Below are positions 1 to 5,687 of a stretch of DNA of 31,832 nt, in pieces. The position numbers were made by a program, and so were the translations under genes. This DNA comes from JAJYVT01 sp027339205 (lineage in GTDB: Bacteria > Actinomycetota > Acidimicrobiia > Acidimicrobiales > RAAP-2). Within the stretch, counting starts at the first letter, position 1. The number at the start of each line of letters is the position of its first letter. Below the pieces are notes generated by a model that was given only the letters and a program-made list of their open reading frames with translations, ran no database searches and had not been told where the DNA came from. The stretch covers positions 1 to 31,832 of the forward strand of contig DAHWOV010000046.1 of NCBI GenBank assembly GCA_027339205.1, given 5' to 3'.

Positions 1-176
1 GGCTCGCCGCCTCGAGGGCAGAGGCGCGCCGCACCATCGCGCAAGGTGGTGTCTACGTGAACAACCGCCGCGTGAAGGACGAGGAGCAGTCGATCGGGCC
101 GGCCGACCTCCTCCACGGCCGCTACGTCCTCTTGCGGCGCGGGCGGCGCGACTACCACCTCCTCGTCGCGCGATGA
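1..176 (+). CDS. tyrS: Tyrosyl-tRNA synthetase, C-terminal end (partial)
   Basis: Only the last 57 or so codons are inside the window; the gene begins upstream. The reading frame (codons starting at position 3) gives an S4-type RNA-binding tail: ARRTIAQGGVYVNNRRVKD, then DLLHGRYVLLRRGRRDYHLL, ending at TGA 174-176. The pattern 'QGGVYVNN ... DLLHGRYVLLRRGKRDY' is typical of the C-terminal S4 domain of bacterial TyrRS, which binds tRNA(Tyr); the catalytic Rossmann domain is not visible. The enzyme charges tRNA(Tyr) with tyrosine in the cytoplasm. The family call is good for this segment, but it rests on the tail domain alone. Confidence 0.85.
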   Translation, partial: LAASRAEARRTIAQGGVYVNNRRVKDEEQSIGPADLLHGRYVLLRRGRRDYHLLVAR

Positions 177-195
177 GCGAAAGAGGCTGGCTCGG

Positions 196-714
196 GTGAT
201 CGGCAAGGCGTGGCTGTGGATCGGGGCGCTGGTGGTCGCCGCGGTCGGTGTCGTGGCCTTCGTCTCGGTGGGACGGAGCCCCTCGGGGACGCCCGCGCAG
301 CAGCTGGCGGCGTGGGCGTCGAGCACGAAGCTCGGCCAGGACGTCGGGACCCTCGAAGGTGACGGCGCCTCGATGCGAAGGGCCCTCTCGACGCACGCGA
401 GCATGACGACCCTGCACACGGTGTGCGCCGCGATGGCCAACGACGCACAGACATTCAACGACGAGCTGCCTTCGCCCGACGGCGCGCTCACCCAGCTCCT
501 CGCACGCGGCTACAGCCTCGAGTACGACGCCGCGGAATCCTGCTACCGCGCGCCGTCGGCGAGCTCGCCGCTGCTCGCGCGCGCGGCGACGGACCGCGCG
601 CGGGCAGCGCACCTCTTCGGGCTCGCGCTCCGCCGAGTGCGGCTCTTGACCGGGCGGAGCGTGCCGACCACGACGACCACCGTCCCGGACCTCACAGGGA
701 CATCCCTCTTCTGA
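196..714 (+). CDS. Membrane-anchored protein of unknown function
   Basis: 172 residues, GTG start 19 bases after tyrS. The N-terminus has one hydrophobic segment at about residues 6-26 (WLWIGALVVAAVGVVAFVSV) with basic K4 before it, so this is a signal anchor with the rest probably outside the cell. There is no lipobox cysteine. The remainder is alanine-rich and helical, with two cysteines (in HTVCAAM and ESCYRAP) that could form a disulfide outside the membrane. The tail has a threonine run (PTTTTTVPDLTG). I do not recognise a family. GC-rich codon use matches the neighbours, so it looks like a real resident gene. Confidence 0.65.
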   Translation: MIGKAWLWIGALVVAAVGVVAFVSVGRSPSGTPAQQLAAWASSTKLGQDVGTLEGDGASMRRALSTHASMTTLHTVCAAMANDAQTFNDELPSPDGALTQLLARGYSLEYDAAESCYRAPSASSPLLARAATDRARAAHLFGLALRRVRLLTGRSVPTTTTTVPDLTGTSLF

Positions 715-749
715 GGGCTCCTGATGCCTCTGACGACCGACCGCAGACG

Positions 750-833
750 CCCCACCGCCGGCACCCGAGCCGTGGCGCCCGAGCCGTGGTGTCCGACCGC
801 CGGCGCCCCAGCCGTGATGCTCGAGCCGTGATG
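750..833 (+). repeat. Degenerate 14-base (2 x 7) tandem array reaching the next start codon
   Basis: Copies begin at 764, 778, 792, 806 and 820, each 14 bases apart (CCCGAGCCGTGGCG, CCCGAGCCGTGGTG, TCCGACCGCCGGCG, CCCCAGCCGTGATG, CTCGAGCCGTGATG). Two weaker heptamers at 750-763 resemble the unit at 792. The final ATG of the last copy (831-833) is the proposed start codon of the flavin-reductase-like gene. Confidence 0.75.
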
Positions 834-1340
834 CTCGACGACCGCCTCCGACGCCGCGTCCTGTGGTCGATGCCGACCGGGCTCTACGTGATCGGGAGCG
901 CAGCGGGCGGCGAGGCCAACCTCATGACCGCGAACCTCGTGGTCCAGGTCGCGACCGGCCCCAAGCTCGTTGCCGTGGCGATCGACGCGGGATCGGTGAC
1001 CCGCAGACTGGTCGCGGGGGGTGGCGCCTTCTCGGTGAGCATCCTGTCGCGCGAAGACCGGGCCGTCGTCCGACGCTTCGTGAAGCCGGTGCCCCCGTCG
1101 CAGATCCTGTCTCGAGACGGCGTCGTCGTGTCGATGGCGGGCGAGGACGTCGAGGTCCACACGACCGGTGCGCCGGTGCTCTCCCGTGCGGTGGCGTGGC
1201 TCGACTGTGCGGTGCGCCATCGGCTCGAGCTCGGCAGCCACGATCTCTTCGTGGGCGAGGTCGTCGGGGTCTTCGGACCCGACGACGAGATGCCGCCGGT
1301 GCTGCGGATGGAGGACACCCGCATGAGCTACGGCGGATGA
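831..1340 (+). CDS. Flavin reductase-like (FMN-binding) domain protein
   Basis: 169 residues. The sequence runs MLDDRLRRRVLWSMPTGLYV, then VIGS...NLMTANLVVQV, GGAFSVSILSREDR, and HDLFVGEVVGV near the end. This is the order expected of the flavin reductase-like split barrel: a 'MPTGLYVIG' first strand, a 'N-MTA(N)-' substrate and FMN loop, 'FSVSIL', and 'H-LFVGEV'. Members bind FMN and often serve as the reductase partner of a monooxygenase, or act as stand-alone NAD(P)H:flavin oxidoreductases; the substrate here cannot be told. I chose ATG 831 because family similarity starts there. GTG 828 is directly upstream in frame, and longer upstream extensions are low-complexity arginine-rich translation of the repeat array. 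No Shine-Dalgarno (SD) sequence is seen. Confidence 0.75.
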   Translation: MLDDRLRRRVLWSMPTGLYVIGSAAGGEANLMTANLVVQVATGPKLVAVAIDAGSVTRRLVAGGGAFSVSILSREDRAVVRRFVKPVPPSQILSRDGVVVSMAGEDVEVHTTGAPVLSRAVAWLDCAVRHRLELGSHDLFVGEVVGVFGPDDEMPPVLRMEDTRMSYGG

Positions 1341-1356
1341 GCCAGCCGCGGGCTCA
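1338..1356. terminator. Small hairpin formed by two convergent stop codons
   Basis: TGAGCC (1338-1343), a 7-base loop, then GGCTCA (1351-1356). The left arm starts with the TGA of the + strand gene and the right arm holds the stop of the minus-strand gene. The 6-bp stem has no T-run, so a bidirectional terminator role is only possible. Confidence 0.25.
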
Positions 1357-1566
1357 GCGCGCTCTGAGGTCGACGCGCAACGTGAGGACGCCGTCTTCGA
1401 GCGTCGCCTCGGCGTCCCCGAGCATGGCGAAGTCCATGTAGTCGAGCTGGGCCTGCTCCCTGAACCGCTGACGCTCCGGCCCCTCCACGGGGGGGAGGCC
1501 GCGTTCTCTCACGGCCTGGGCGCGCTCGCGGAACCTGAGGACCATGGCGTCGGGGTCGAACTCCAT
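1354..1566 (-). CDS. Small conserved protein, function unknown
   Basis: 70 residues, ATG at 1566 reading left. The sequence is MEFDPDAMVLRFRERAQAV, then RGLPPVEGPERQRF, QAQLDYMDFAMLGDAEATL, and EDGVLTLRVDLRAR at the end. The N-terminal half is a charged helix; the C-terminal half looks like a helix followed by two beta strands. It resembles small uncharacterised proteins I associate with actinomycetes (motifs LPPVEGPER and DYMDFA). No catalytic motif, cysteine or membrane segment is visible. It converges on the flavin-reductase-like gene with only 13 bases between stops and points away from the small gene at 1848. Confidence 0.75.
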   Translation of the reverse strand: MEFDPDAMVLRFRERAQAVRERGLPPVEGPERQRFREQAQLDYMDFAMLGDAEATLEDGVLTLRVDLRAR

Positions 1567-1599
1567 CGCCGGCTCAGCTTACGAGGAGGTGGACTCCCC

Positions 1600-1655
1600 A
1601 CGCACGCTGGTCCACGCACGGGCGCCCACGCACGCTGGTCCACGCACGGGCGCCC
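1600..1655 (+). repeat. Perfect 28-base tandem duplication with an inner 14-base period
   Basis: Two exact 28-base copies (1600-1627 and 1628-1655). Each is made of two 14-mers sharing ACGCACG (ACGCACGCTGGTCC and ACGCACGGGCGCCC). It lies in the 281-base divergent intergenic region between the genes at 1566 and 1848. Confidence 0.9.
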
Positions 1656-1725
1656 TCCGCATGCTCCACGGTGCCCCGATGCAACCGGGGAGGCCGAGGC
1701 GACGGGTGCGGCGCCGCCGAACGAC

Positions 1726-1731
1726 TACAAT
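1726..1731 (+). promoter_or_regulatory. Putative -10 box TACAAT of the gene at 1848
   Basis: TACAAT is AT-rich in a very GC-rich region and fits the actinobacterial TANNNT -10. Transcription would begin near 1738, giving a leader of about 110 bases that includes a GC hairpin (CCCGC 1749-1753 with GCGGG 1758-1762). No clear -35 is seen. The rest of the 1567-1847 gap holds the tandem repeat and nothing else I can name. Confidence 0.4.
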
Positions 1732-1847
1732 AGACGAGCGGCCGAACGCCCGCCCCGGCGGGTCGATGTCGGCTGAGGTCGTCTACATGGCCCCCGGCTC
1801 GGTCGAGCAAAGCGTCTCGGGCCCGGGCGGGCAGCAAGGGAGTGGTC

Positions 1848-2057
1848 GTGAAGAAGGGACGCCATCGGCGCTTCGAAGAAGCGCGAAGCCTCAAGCGTTC
1901 GGTGACCACCGCCGGGGAGCGGTGCCCGGAGTGCGGAGCCGAGCCTGAGGACGTCCACGCGTCCTGGTGCCTCGCCGAGGAGGACCAGTACGACCGGATC
2001 CTCGGGTCGTACGCTCCCTCGCACGACGACTCGGAGCACGACCCGCTCGACGACTGA
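1848..2057 (+). CDS. Small cysteine-containing protein, possible zinc-binding
   Basis: 69 residues from GTG 1848, MKKGRHRRFEEARSLKRSV at the N-terminus. This start is preferred over GTG 1842 because AAGGGAG at 1836-1842 is a good SD at 5 bases from 1848 and overlaps 1842. The N-terminus is strongly basic. Residues about 24-43 carry RCPECGAEPEDVHASWCLAEE: a CPEC pair, a histidine and a third cysteine, enough for a small zinc-ribbon-like site. The C-terminus is acidic (HDDSEHDPLDD). The charge split and single metal site suggest a nucleic-acid or protein-binding role, but that is inference; I know no function for it. Confidence 0.7.
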   Translation: MKKGRHRRFEEARSLKRSVTTAGERCPECGAEPEDVHASWCLAEEDQYDRILGSYAPSHDDSEHDPLDD

Positions 2058-2098
2058 AGCCGTCAGCGCCGCCCGCTGAAGCCCTCAGCGCCGCCCGC
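2055..2098 (+). repeat. 22-base imperfect tandem duplication across convergent gene ends
   Basis: Two 22-base copies (2055-2076, 2077-2098) differ at one base. The first starts with the TGA stop of the + strand gene; the second contains the stop codon of the minus-strand gene (TCA 2085-2087). An unduplicated ancestor would have brought the two stops 22 bases closer. Confidence 0.85.
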
Positions 2099-2831
2099 GG
2101 AGCGCGGGGTGCGGGAGCGGCACGCCGACGCGGCGCTTGCGGTCCTCGAGGTAGGCCTCGAGCAGCCGATAGACCTCCTTCCCGGTCATGGCGACGAGTT
2201 CGTCGGCCATCTCCTCGTGCACCGGACGCGCGCCTACGAAGGCCCCCTTCTCCTCGGTGCACCACCAGGCGAACTCCTCGCCCCCTGCACCCCAGTGGCG
2301 GCGGTCCCACTGGCCGACCGTCGAGGTCACGTGCCCGTCGTCGGCGACGTGGTCCTCCCGGCGCAGCGGGAGCTGCCAGCAGACGTCGGGCTTCAGGTCG
2401 AGCGGACGGCCGCCCCGGGCGAGCGCCGCCTGGTGCAGCGCGCAGCCTGGGCCCTTGGGGAAGCCGGGACGGTTGAGGAAGATGCAGGCGCCGTCGGCGA
2501 GCCGGGTCACGACCTCCCCCTTCTTGGTCGTGCGGGTGACCCCCTTGCGGGCGGCGCGGGCGCGGAACTGCCAGTCGTCGTCGGTGAGCGTGGCGGCCGC
2601 TCGCTCGACGCGCCGGACGTCGTCGTCGTCGACGAAGTGCGCACCGTAGGAGCAGCAGCCCTGCACGAGCTCGGGAGCCGCCTCGGTCAGCACGCCCTGG
2701 CAGCCGTGCCCGTAGATGCACGTCCATCGGCTCGTGAGGAAGGTCACGTCGAAGACCCAGGTCCGGTCCTCGTCGGGATCCTCGAAGCTCACCCATTCGT
2801 GCACGGGCACGGGGCGCTCGCGGGTGACCAT
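2085..2831 (-). CDS. Cysteine-rich protein, putative metal or Fe-S cluster binding
   Basis: 248 residues from the ATG whose complement is at 2829-2831; an upstream GTG/TTG extension would run into the promoter of the divergent gene. Cysteines lie at 38, 44, 59, 60, 116, 130, 151 and 191, in contexts TCIYGHGCQG, GCCSYGAHF, GACIFLNRPGF, GPGCALHQAAL and DVCWQLPLR. This CX5C...CC...GCxLH layout recalls the YkgJ/DUF3109 kind of putative zinc or Fe-S proteins, though I cannot assign the family firmly. No signal peptide, so cytoplasmic. It is transcribed divergently from the NfuA-like gene with only 31 bases between starts, which hints at a link with Fe-S metabolism (inference). A -10-like TAGGGT lies 8 bases before the start. 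Confidence 0.7.
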   Translation of the reverse strand: MVTRERPVPVHEWVSFEDPDEDRTWVFDVTFLTSRWTCIYGHGCQGVLTEAAPELVQGCCSYGAHFVDDDDVRRVERAAATLTDDDWQFRARAARKGVTRTTKKGEVVTRLADGACIFLNRPGFPKGPGCALHQAALARGGRPLDLKPDVCWQLPLRREDHVADDGHVTSTVGQWDRRHWGAGGEEFAWWCTEEKGAFVGARPVHEEMADELVAMTGKEVYRLLEAYLEDRKRRVGVPLPHPALRGRR

Positions 2832-2839
2832 GGCGGCGG

Positions 2840-2845
2840 ACCCTA
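2840..2845 (-). promoter_or_regulatory. -10 box TAGGGT (minus strand), predicted leaderless
   Basis: On the minus strand TAGGGT is followed by 8 bases and then the ATG of the cysteine-rich gene, so transcription should start at or next to the start codon. It lies almost back to back with the + strand -10 at 2851-2856. Confidence 0.5.
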
Positions 2846-2850
2846 TCCCG

Positions 2851-2856
2851 TACAAT
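2851..2856 (+). promoter_or_regulatory. -10 box TACAAT, predicted leaderless nfuA promoter
   Basis: TACAAT, six bases (GACGCG), then ATG 2863. The spacing places +1 at or within a base of the ATG, and no SD is present, both as expected for a leaderless mRNA. Confidence 0.6.
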
Positions 2857-2862
2857 GACGCG

Positions 2863-3501
2863 ATGGCTCGAACCGCTGCGCAGCTCGCCGTCGTGACGCT
2901 CACGCCCGAGGCGCGTCGGGTGGTGCGCGAGGCCCTCTCGGAGGAGCCGGACCCCGACCGCCTCGCGCTCTGGCTCGAGGTGCGGGGGGTGCGGCAAGCC
3001 GAGTTCGTCTACGACCTGTACTTCCAGGCCGTTGCGGACGCGGGCGACGACGACGCGGTCGTCGACGACGAGGACCTCACGGTCGTCGTCCCGAAGTCGA
3101 GCGTCGACCGCCTGCGCGGTGCGCGCCTCGAGTGGAACAGCGAGGGGGAGGGCGGCCTCGTCCTCATCAACCCCAACGTGCCGGAACCAGAGGAGCTGGG
3201 CGTCCCCGCCGAGGTGATGGCGGCCGGGCTCGGCGGCCCGCTGGGCAGCCGGGTGTCCGCGGTGCTCGAGCAGGCGGTCAACCCGTCGATCGCCGCCCAC
3301 GGGGGACGTGCGGACCTCGTGGCGATCGACGAGAGTGGGGGCGTCGCGTACCTGCGGCTCTCCGGCGGCTGCCAGGGATGCGCCATGTCCAGGATGACGC
3401 TCACCCAGGGCATCGAGGCGGCCCTGCGCGAGGAGGTGCCCGAGCTCAGCCGCGTCGTCGACGTGACCGACCACGCCGGCGGCGCCAACCCGTACTACTA
3501 G
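2863..3501 (+). CDS. nfuA: NfuA-type Fe-S cluster carrier protein
   Basis: 212 residues. The N-terminal part (about 10-110) is a HesB/IscA-like fold without the three A-type cysteines, as in E. coli NfuA. The C-terminal NifU domain holds VNPSIAAHGG (139-148) and the cluster-binding CxxC in SGGCQGCAMSR (C170, C173). E. coli NfuA is 191 residues, so the length fits. NfuA binds a 4Fe-4S cluster between two subunits and delivers it to client enzymes in the cytoplasm. ATG 2863 is chosen because it follows the -10 box by six bases; the longer upstream reading frame would run through that promoter. It is divergent from the cysteine-rich gene and 7 bases from the prepilin peptidase. Confidence 0.88.
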   Translation: MARTAAQLAVVTLTPEARRVVREALSEEPDPDRLALWLEVRGVRQAEFVYDLYFQAVADAGDDDAVVDDEDLTVVVPKSSVDRLRGARLEWNSEGEGGLVLINPNVPEPEELGVPAEVMAAGLGGPLGSRVSAVLEQAVNPSIAAHGGRADLVAIDESGGVAYLRLSGGCQGCAMSRMTLTQGIEAALREEVPELSRVVDVTDHAGGANPYY

Positions 3502-3508
3502 TCGCGCC

Positions 3509-4402
3509 GTGACGGCCTGGGGGGTGGTGGCCGTCTGCGGGATCGGCGGGGCGGCCGCCGGCCCGTTCCTCGACTCGCTCGCGCGCCGGGTCCGCCGACC
3601 TCCAGCACCTGCGGCGGAGCTGCCCTCGGCTGCCGACGCGACGGCCCTCGCCGACCCCCGCCCGGCCCTCACCGACCCCCGTCCGGCCCTCACCGACCCC
3701 CGTCCGGCCCTTGCCGACCCCCGCCCGGCCCTCGCCGAGGACGGCGCTCCTTTGCTCGGCGCACCGGCGCCCGTCCCTCCATCGCCTCCTCCTGCAAAGG
3801 GCGCGCCCGGCCGGTTTGTCGAGGCCTCGCCGAGCGCGCGCGCCGGCGTCGTCGTGGAAGCGGCCGCGCTCGGCGTGCTGGGCGCGCTCGCGTGCGCGCT
3901 CGCCGCCGTGCGCCTCGGCGCGGTGCCCCAGCTGGCGGCGTACTGCGTCCTCGCGGGGGCGCTCGCCGTGCTCGCCGTCACCGACCTTCGGACCGGCCTC
4001 GTCCCGCGCCGCATCGTCTACGCCGCATCAGCCCTCGTCGGCATCGCGCTCCTGGCGGCCTCCGCGGCAAACGGCGAGTGGCGGCCGATGCTCGACGCGC
4101 TGATCGGGGCGGCGGTCGCGTTCGGGGTCTTTGGGGCGGTGTGGTGGGTCTCTCCCAAGGCCATGGGCTTCGGGGACGTGAGGCTCGCCGGGCTGTGCGG
4201 CGGCGCGCTCGGCTGGCTCGGCTTCTCGGCGCTCTACCTCGGGTTCCTCGCGAGCTTCGTCATCGGGGCCCTGATGGGTGTCGTCGTGCTCCTCCTCCAT
4301 GGTCGCCGCCGCTTCCCGTTCGCGCCCGCGCTCGCCGTGGGCACGATGTTCGGCGTCCTTTGGGGTGCGTGGCTGGGCGGCCTCTGGCTCCACGTCCGCT
4401 AG
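3509..4402 (+). CDS. Prepilin peptidase (A24 family), short N-terminal domain
   Basis: 297 residues, GTG start. Family aspartates are in VTDLRTGLVPRR (D159) and MGFGDVRLAG (D223, the GxGD-like site), both at membrane boundaries. The end has hydrophobic segments at about 170-185, 198-215, 228-262 and 274-294. The N-terminus (PFLDSLARRVRRP, 19-31) matches the first helix and FLN-RxP element, but the usual cytosolic methylase loop with four cysteines is missing. In its place is a proline-rich stretch with four ADPRPAL-like repeats (48-75) and P-rich linker to about 105. The enzyme cleaves and may not methylate type IV prepilin leaders at the inner face of the membrane. No pilin gene lies in this window; the next gene, aroC, has its own promoter. 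Confidence 0.85.
   Translation: MTAWGVVAVCGIGGAAAGPFLDSLARRVRRPPAPAAELPSAADATALADPRPALTDPRPALTDPRPALADPRPALAEDGAPLLGAPAPVPPSPPPAKGAPGRFVEASPSARAGVVVEAAALGVLGALACALAAVRLGAVPQLAAYCVLAGALAVLAVTDLRTGLVPRRIVYAASALVGIALLAASAANGEWRPMLDALIGAAVAFGVFGAVWWVSPKAMGFGDVRLAGLCGGALGWLGFSALYLGFLASFVIGALMGVVVLLLHGRRRFPFAPALAVGTMFGVLWGAWLGGLWLHVR
3650..3733 (+). repeat. Four in-frame 21-base repeats inside the prepilin peptidase gene
   Basis: Units at 3650, 3671, 3692 and 3713, consensus (G/A)CCGACCCCCG(C/T)CCGGCCCT, encode (A/T)DPRPAL four times. Twenty-one bases keep the frame and equal three heptamers, the same register as the noncoding arrays in this window. Confidence 0.92.
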
Positions 4403-4481
4403 CTGGAGCCCGAGCGCGAGCCCGACGCCGGCCCGTTGCATTGGACCGGGTCCACAGAGCGCGGGTGGTGTGTGGTCTCGG

Positions 4482-4487
4482 TAGCGT
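4482..4487 (+). promoter_or_regulatory. -10 box TAGCGT, predicted leaderless aroC promoter
   Basis: TAGCGT, six bases (GGTGAG), then GTG 4494. The 91-base gap after the prepilin peptidase has no terminator-like hairpin with a T-run and no clear -35. Confidence 0.45.
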
Positions 4488-4493
4488 GGTGAG

Positions 4494-5687
4494 GTGCTGC
4501 GCTTTCTGACTGCCGGCGAGTCGCACGGCAAAGCGCTCGTCGTCGTGATCGAAGGGCTCCCCGCCGGCCTGCGGGTCACCGCTGAGGACGTCGCCGTCGA
4601 GCTCGGGCGCCGGCGCCTCGGGTTCGGCCGGGGACCGCGGATGCGGTTCGAAGCGGACGAGGTCGCGCTCCTCGGCGGGATCCGGCACGGCAGGACCCTC
4701 GGCTCGCCGGTCGCCATCGAGATCGGCAACTCGGAGTGGGAGCGCAAGTGGACCGAGGAGATGTCCCCGGCCCCGGGTGCGCCCTCGCACGTCCTCACCC
4801 AGCCCCGGCCCGGGCATGCCGACCTGGCAGGGATGCAGAAGTACGGGTTCGACGACGCTCGCGACGTGCTCGAGCGCGCCTCGGCGCGCGAGACCGCCGC
4901 ACGGGTGGCCGCAGGCGCGCTGGCCAAGCTGCTCCTCGCACGCATCGGCGTCCAGGTGCTGAGCCACGTCGTCCAGCTCGGGGCCGAGCGCTCGAAGGAC
5001 GCGGCGCGCCCGGTGCCCGAGGACCTGGCGCGCATCGACGCCTCGCCGGTGCGGACGGCGGACCCCGAGGCCGAGGAGCGCATGGTCGCGGCGGTCAAGG
5101 CGGCCGCCAAGTCCGGCGACTCGCTCGGCGGCGTGGCGGAGGTGCTCGCCTACGGCGTCCCCGTCGGCCTCGGGAGCCACGTGCAGTGGGATCGCCGGCT
5201 CGACGGCCTGCTCGCGCAGGCGCTGATGAGCATCCAGGCGGTGAAGGCCGTGGAGGTCGGTGACGGCTGGGAGGTCGCCGGGCTGCACGGCTCGCAGGCC
5301 CACGACGCGATCCGGGTGGACCCCGCGGCCGTCGCGTCGGGGGGCTACGCGCGCCCCACGGCGAGGGCCGGTGGGATCGAAGGAGGCATCTCGGTCGGGG
5401 GCCTCGTGTTCCTTCGGGCTGCGATGAAGCCCCTCGCCACCCTGAGCCGCCCGGTGATCGAGACCGTGGACGTGCGGACGGGGCAGCCGGCGGTGAGCTT
5501 CAAGGAGCGCACCGACGTGACGTCGGTACCTGCGATGGGGGTGGTTGCCGAGACCATGACCGCGCTCGTGCTCGCAAGCGAGGCGCTCCGGAAATTCGGT
5601 GGGGACTCCGTCGCAGAGCTCGTGCGCAATCGCGACGGGTACCTGGCCTCGCTCGGCGAGACCCTCTCACCGCCCGAGCCCCGATGA
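4494..5687 (+). CDS. aroC: Chorismate synthase
   Basis: 397 residues, GTG start. The N-terminus MLRFLTAGESHGKALVVVIE carries the signature GESHG with its histidine; RRRLGFGRGPRM and later GGIRHGRTLGSPV, RPGHADLAGMQKYG and ASARETAARVAAG follow, then RAGGIEGGISVGG in the C-terminal half. All are conserved in AroC. The enzyme converts EPSP to chorismate, the last step of the shikimate pathway, using reduced FMN without net redox change. The reduced flavin must be supplied from elsewhere. The ATGA overlap (5684-5687) with aroK-aroB implies translational coupling. Length fits the family. Confidence 0.97.
   Translation: MLRFLTAGESHGKALVVVIEGLPAGLRVTAEDVAVELGRRRLGFGRGPRMRFEADEVALLGGIRHGRTLGSPVAIEIGNSEWERKWTEEMSPAPGAPSHVLTQPRPGHADLAGMQKYGFDDARDVLERASARETAARVAAGALAKLLLARIGVQVLSHVVQLGAERSKDAARPVPEDLARIDASPVRTADPEAEERMVAAVKAAAKSGDSLGGVAEVLAYGVPVGLGSHVQWDRRLDGLLAQALMSIQAVKAVEVGDGWEVAGLHGSQAHDAIRVDPAAVASGGYARPTARAGGIEGGISVGGLVFLRAAMKPLATLSRPVIETVDVRTGQPAVSFKERTDVTSVPAMGVVAETMTALVLASEALRKFGGDSVAELVRNRDGYLASLGETLSPPEPR

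Noticed and set aside
1891..4014. Minus-strand open frame (707 codons) across several genes
   Set aside because: It crosses the cysteine-rich gene, nfuA and the prepilin peptidase, with low-complexity translation; no start or motif support.
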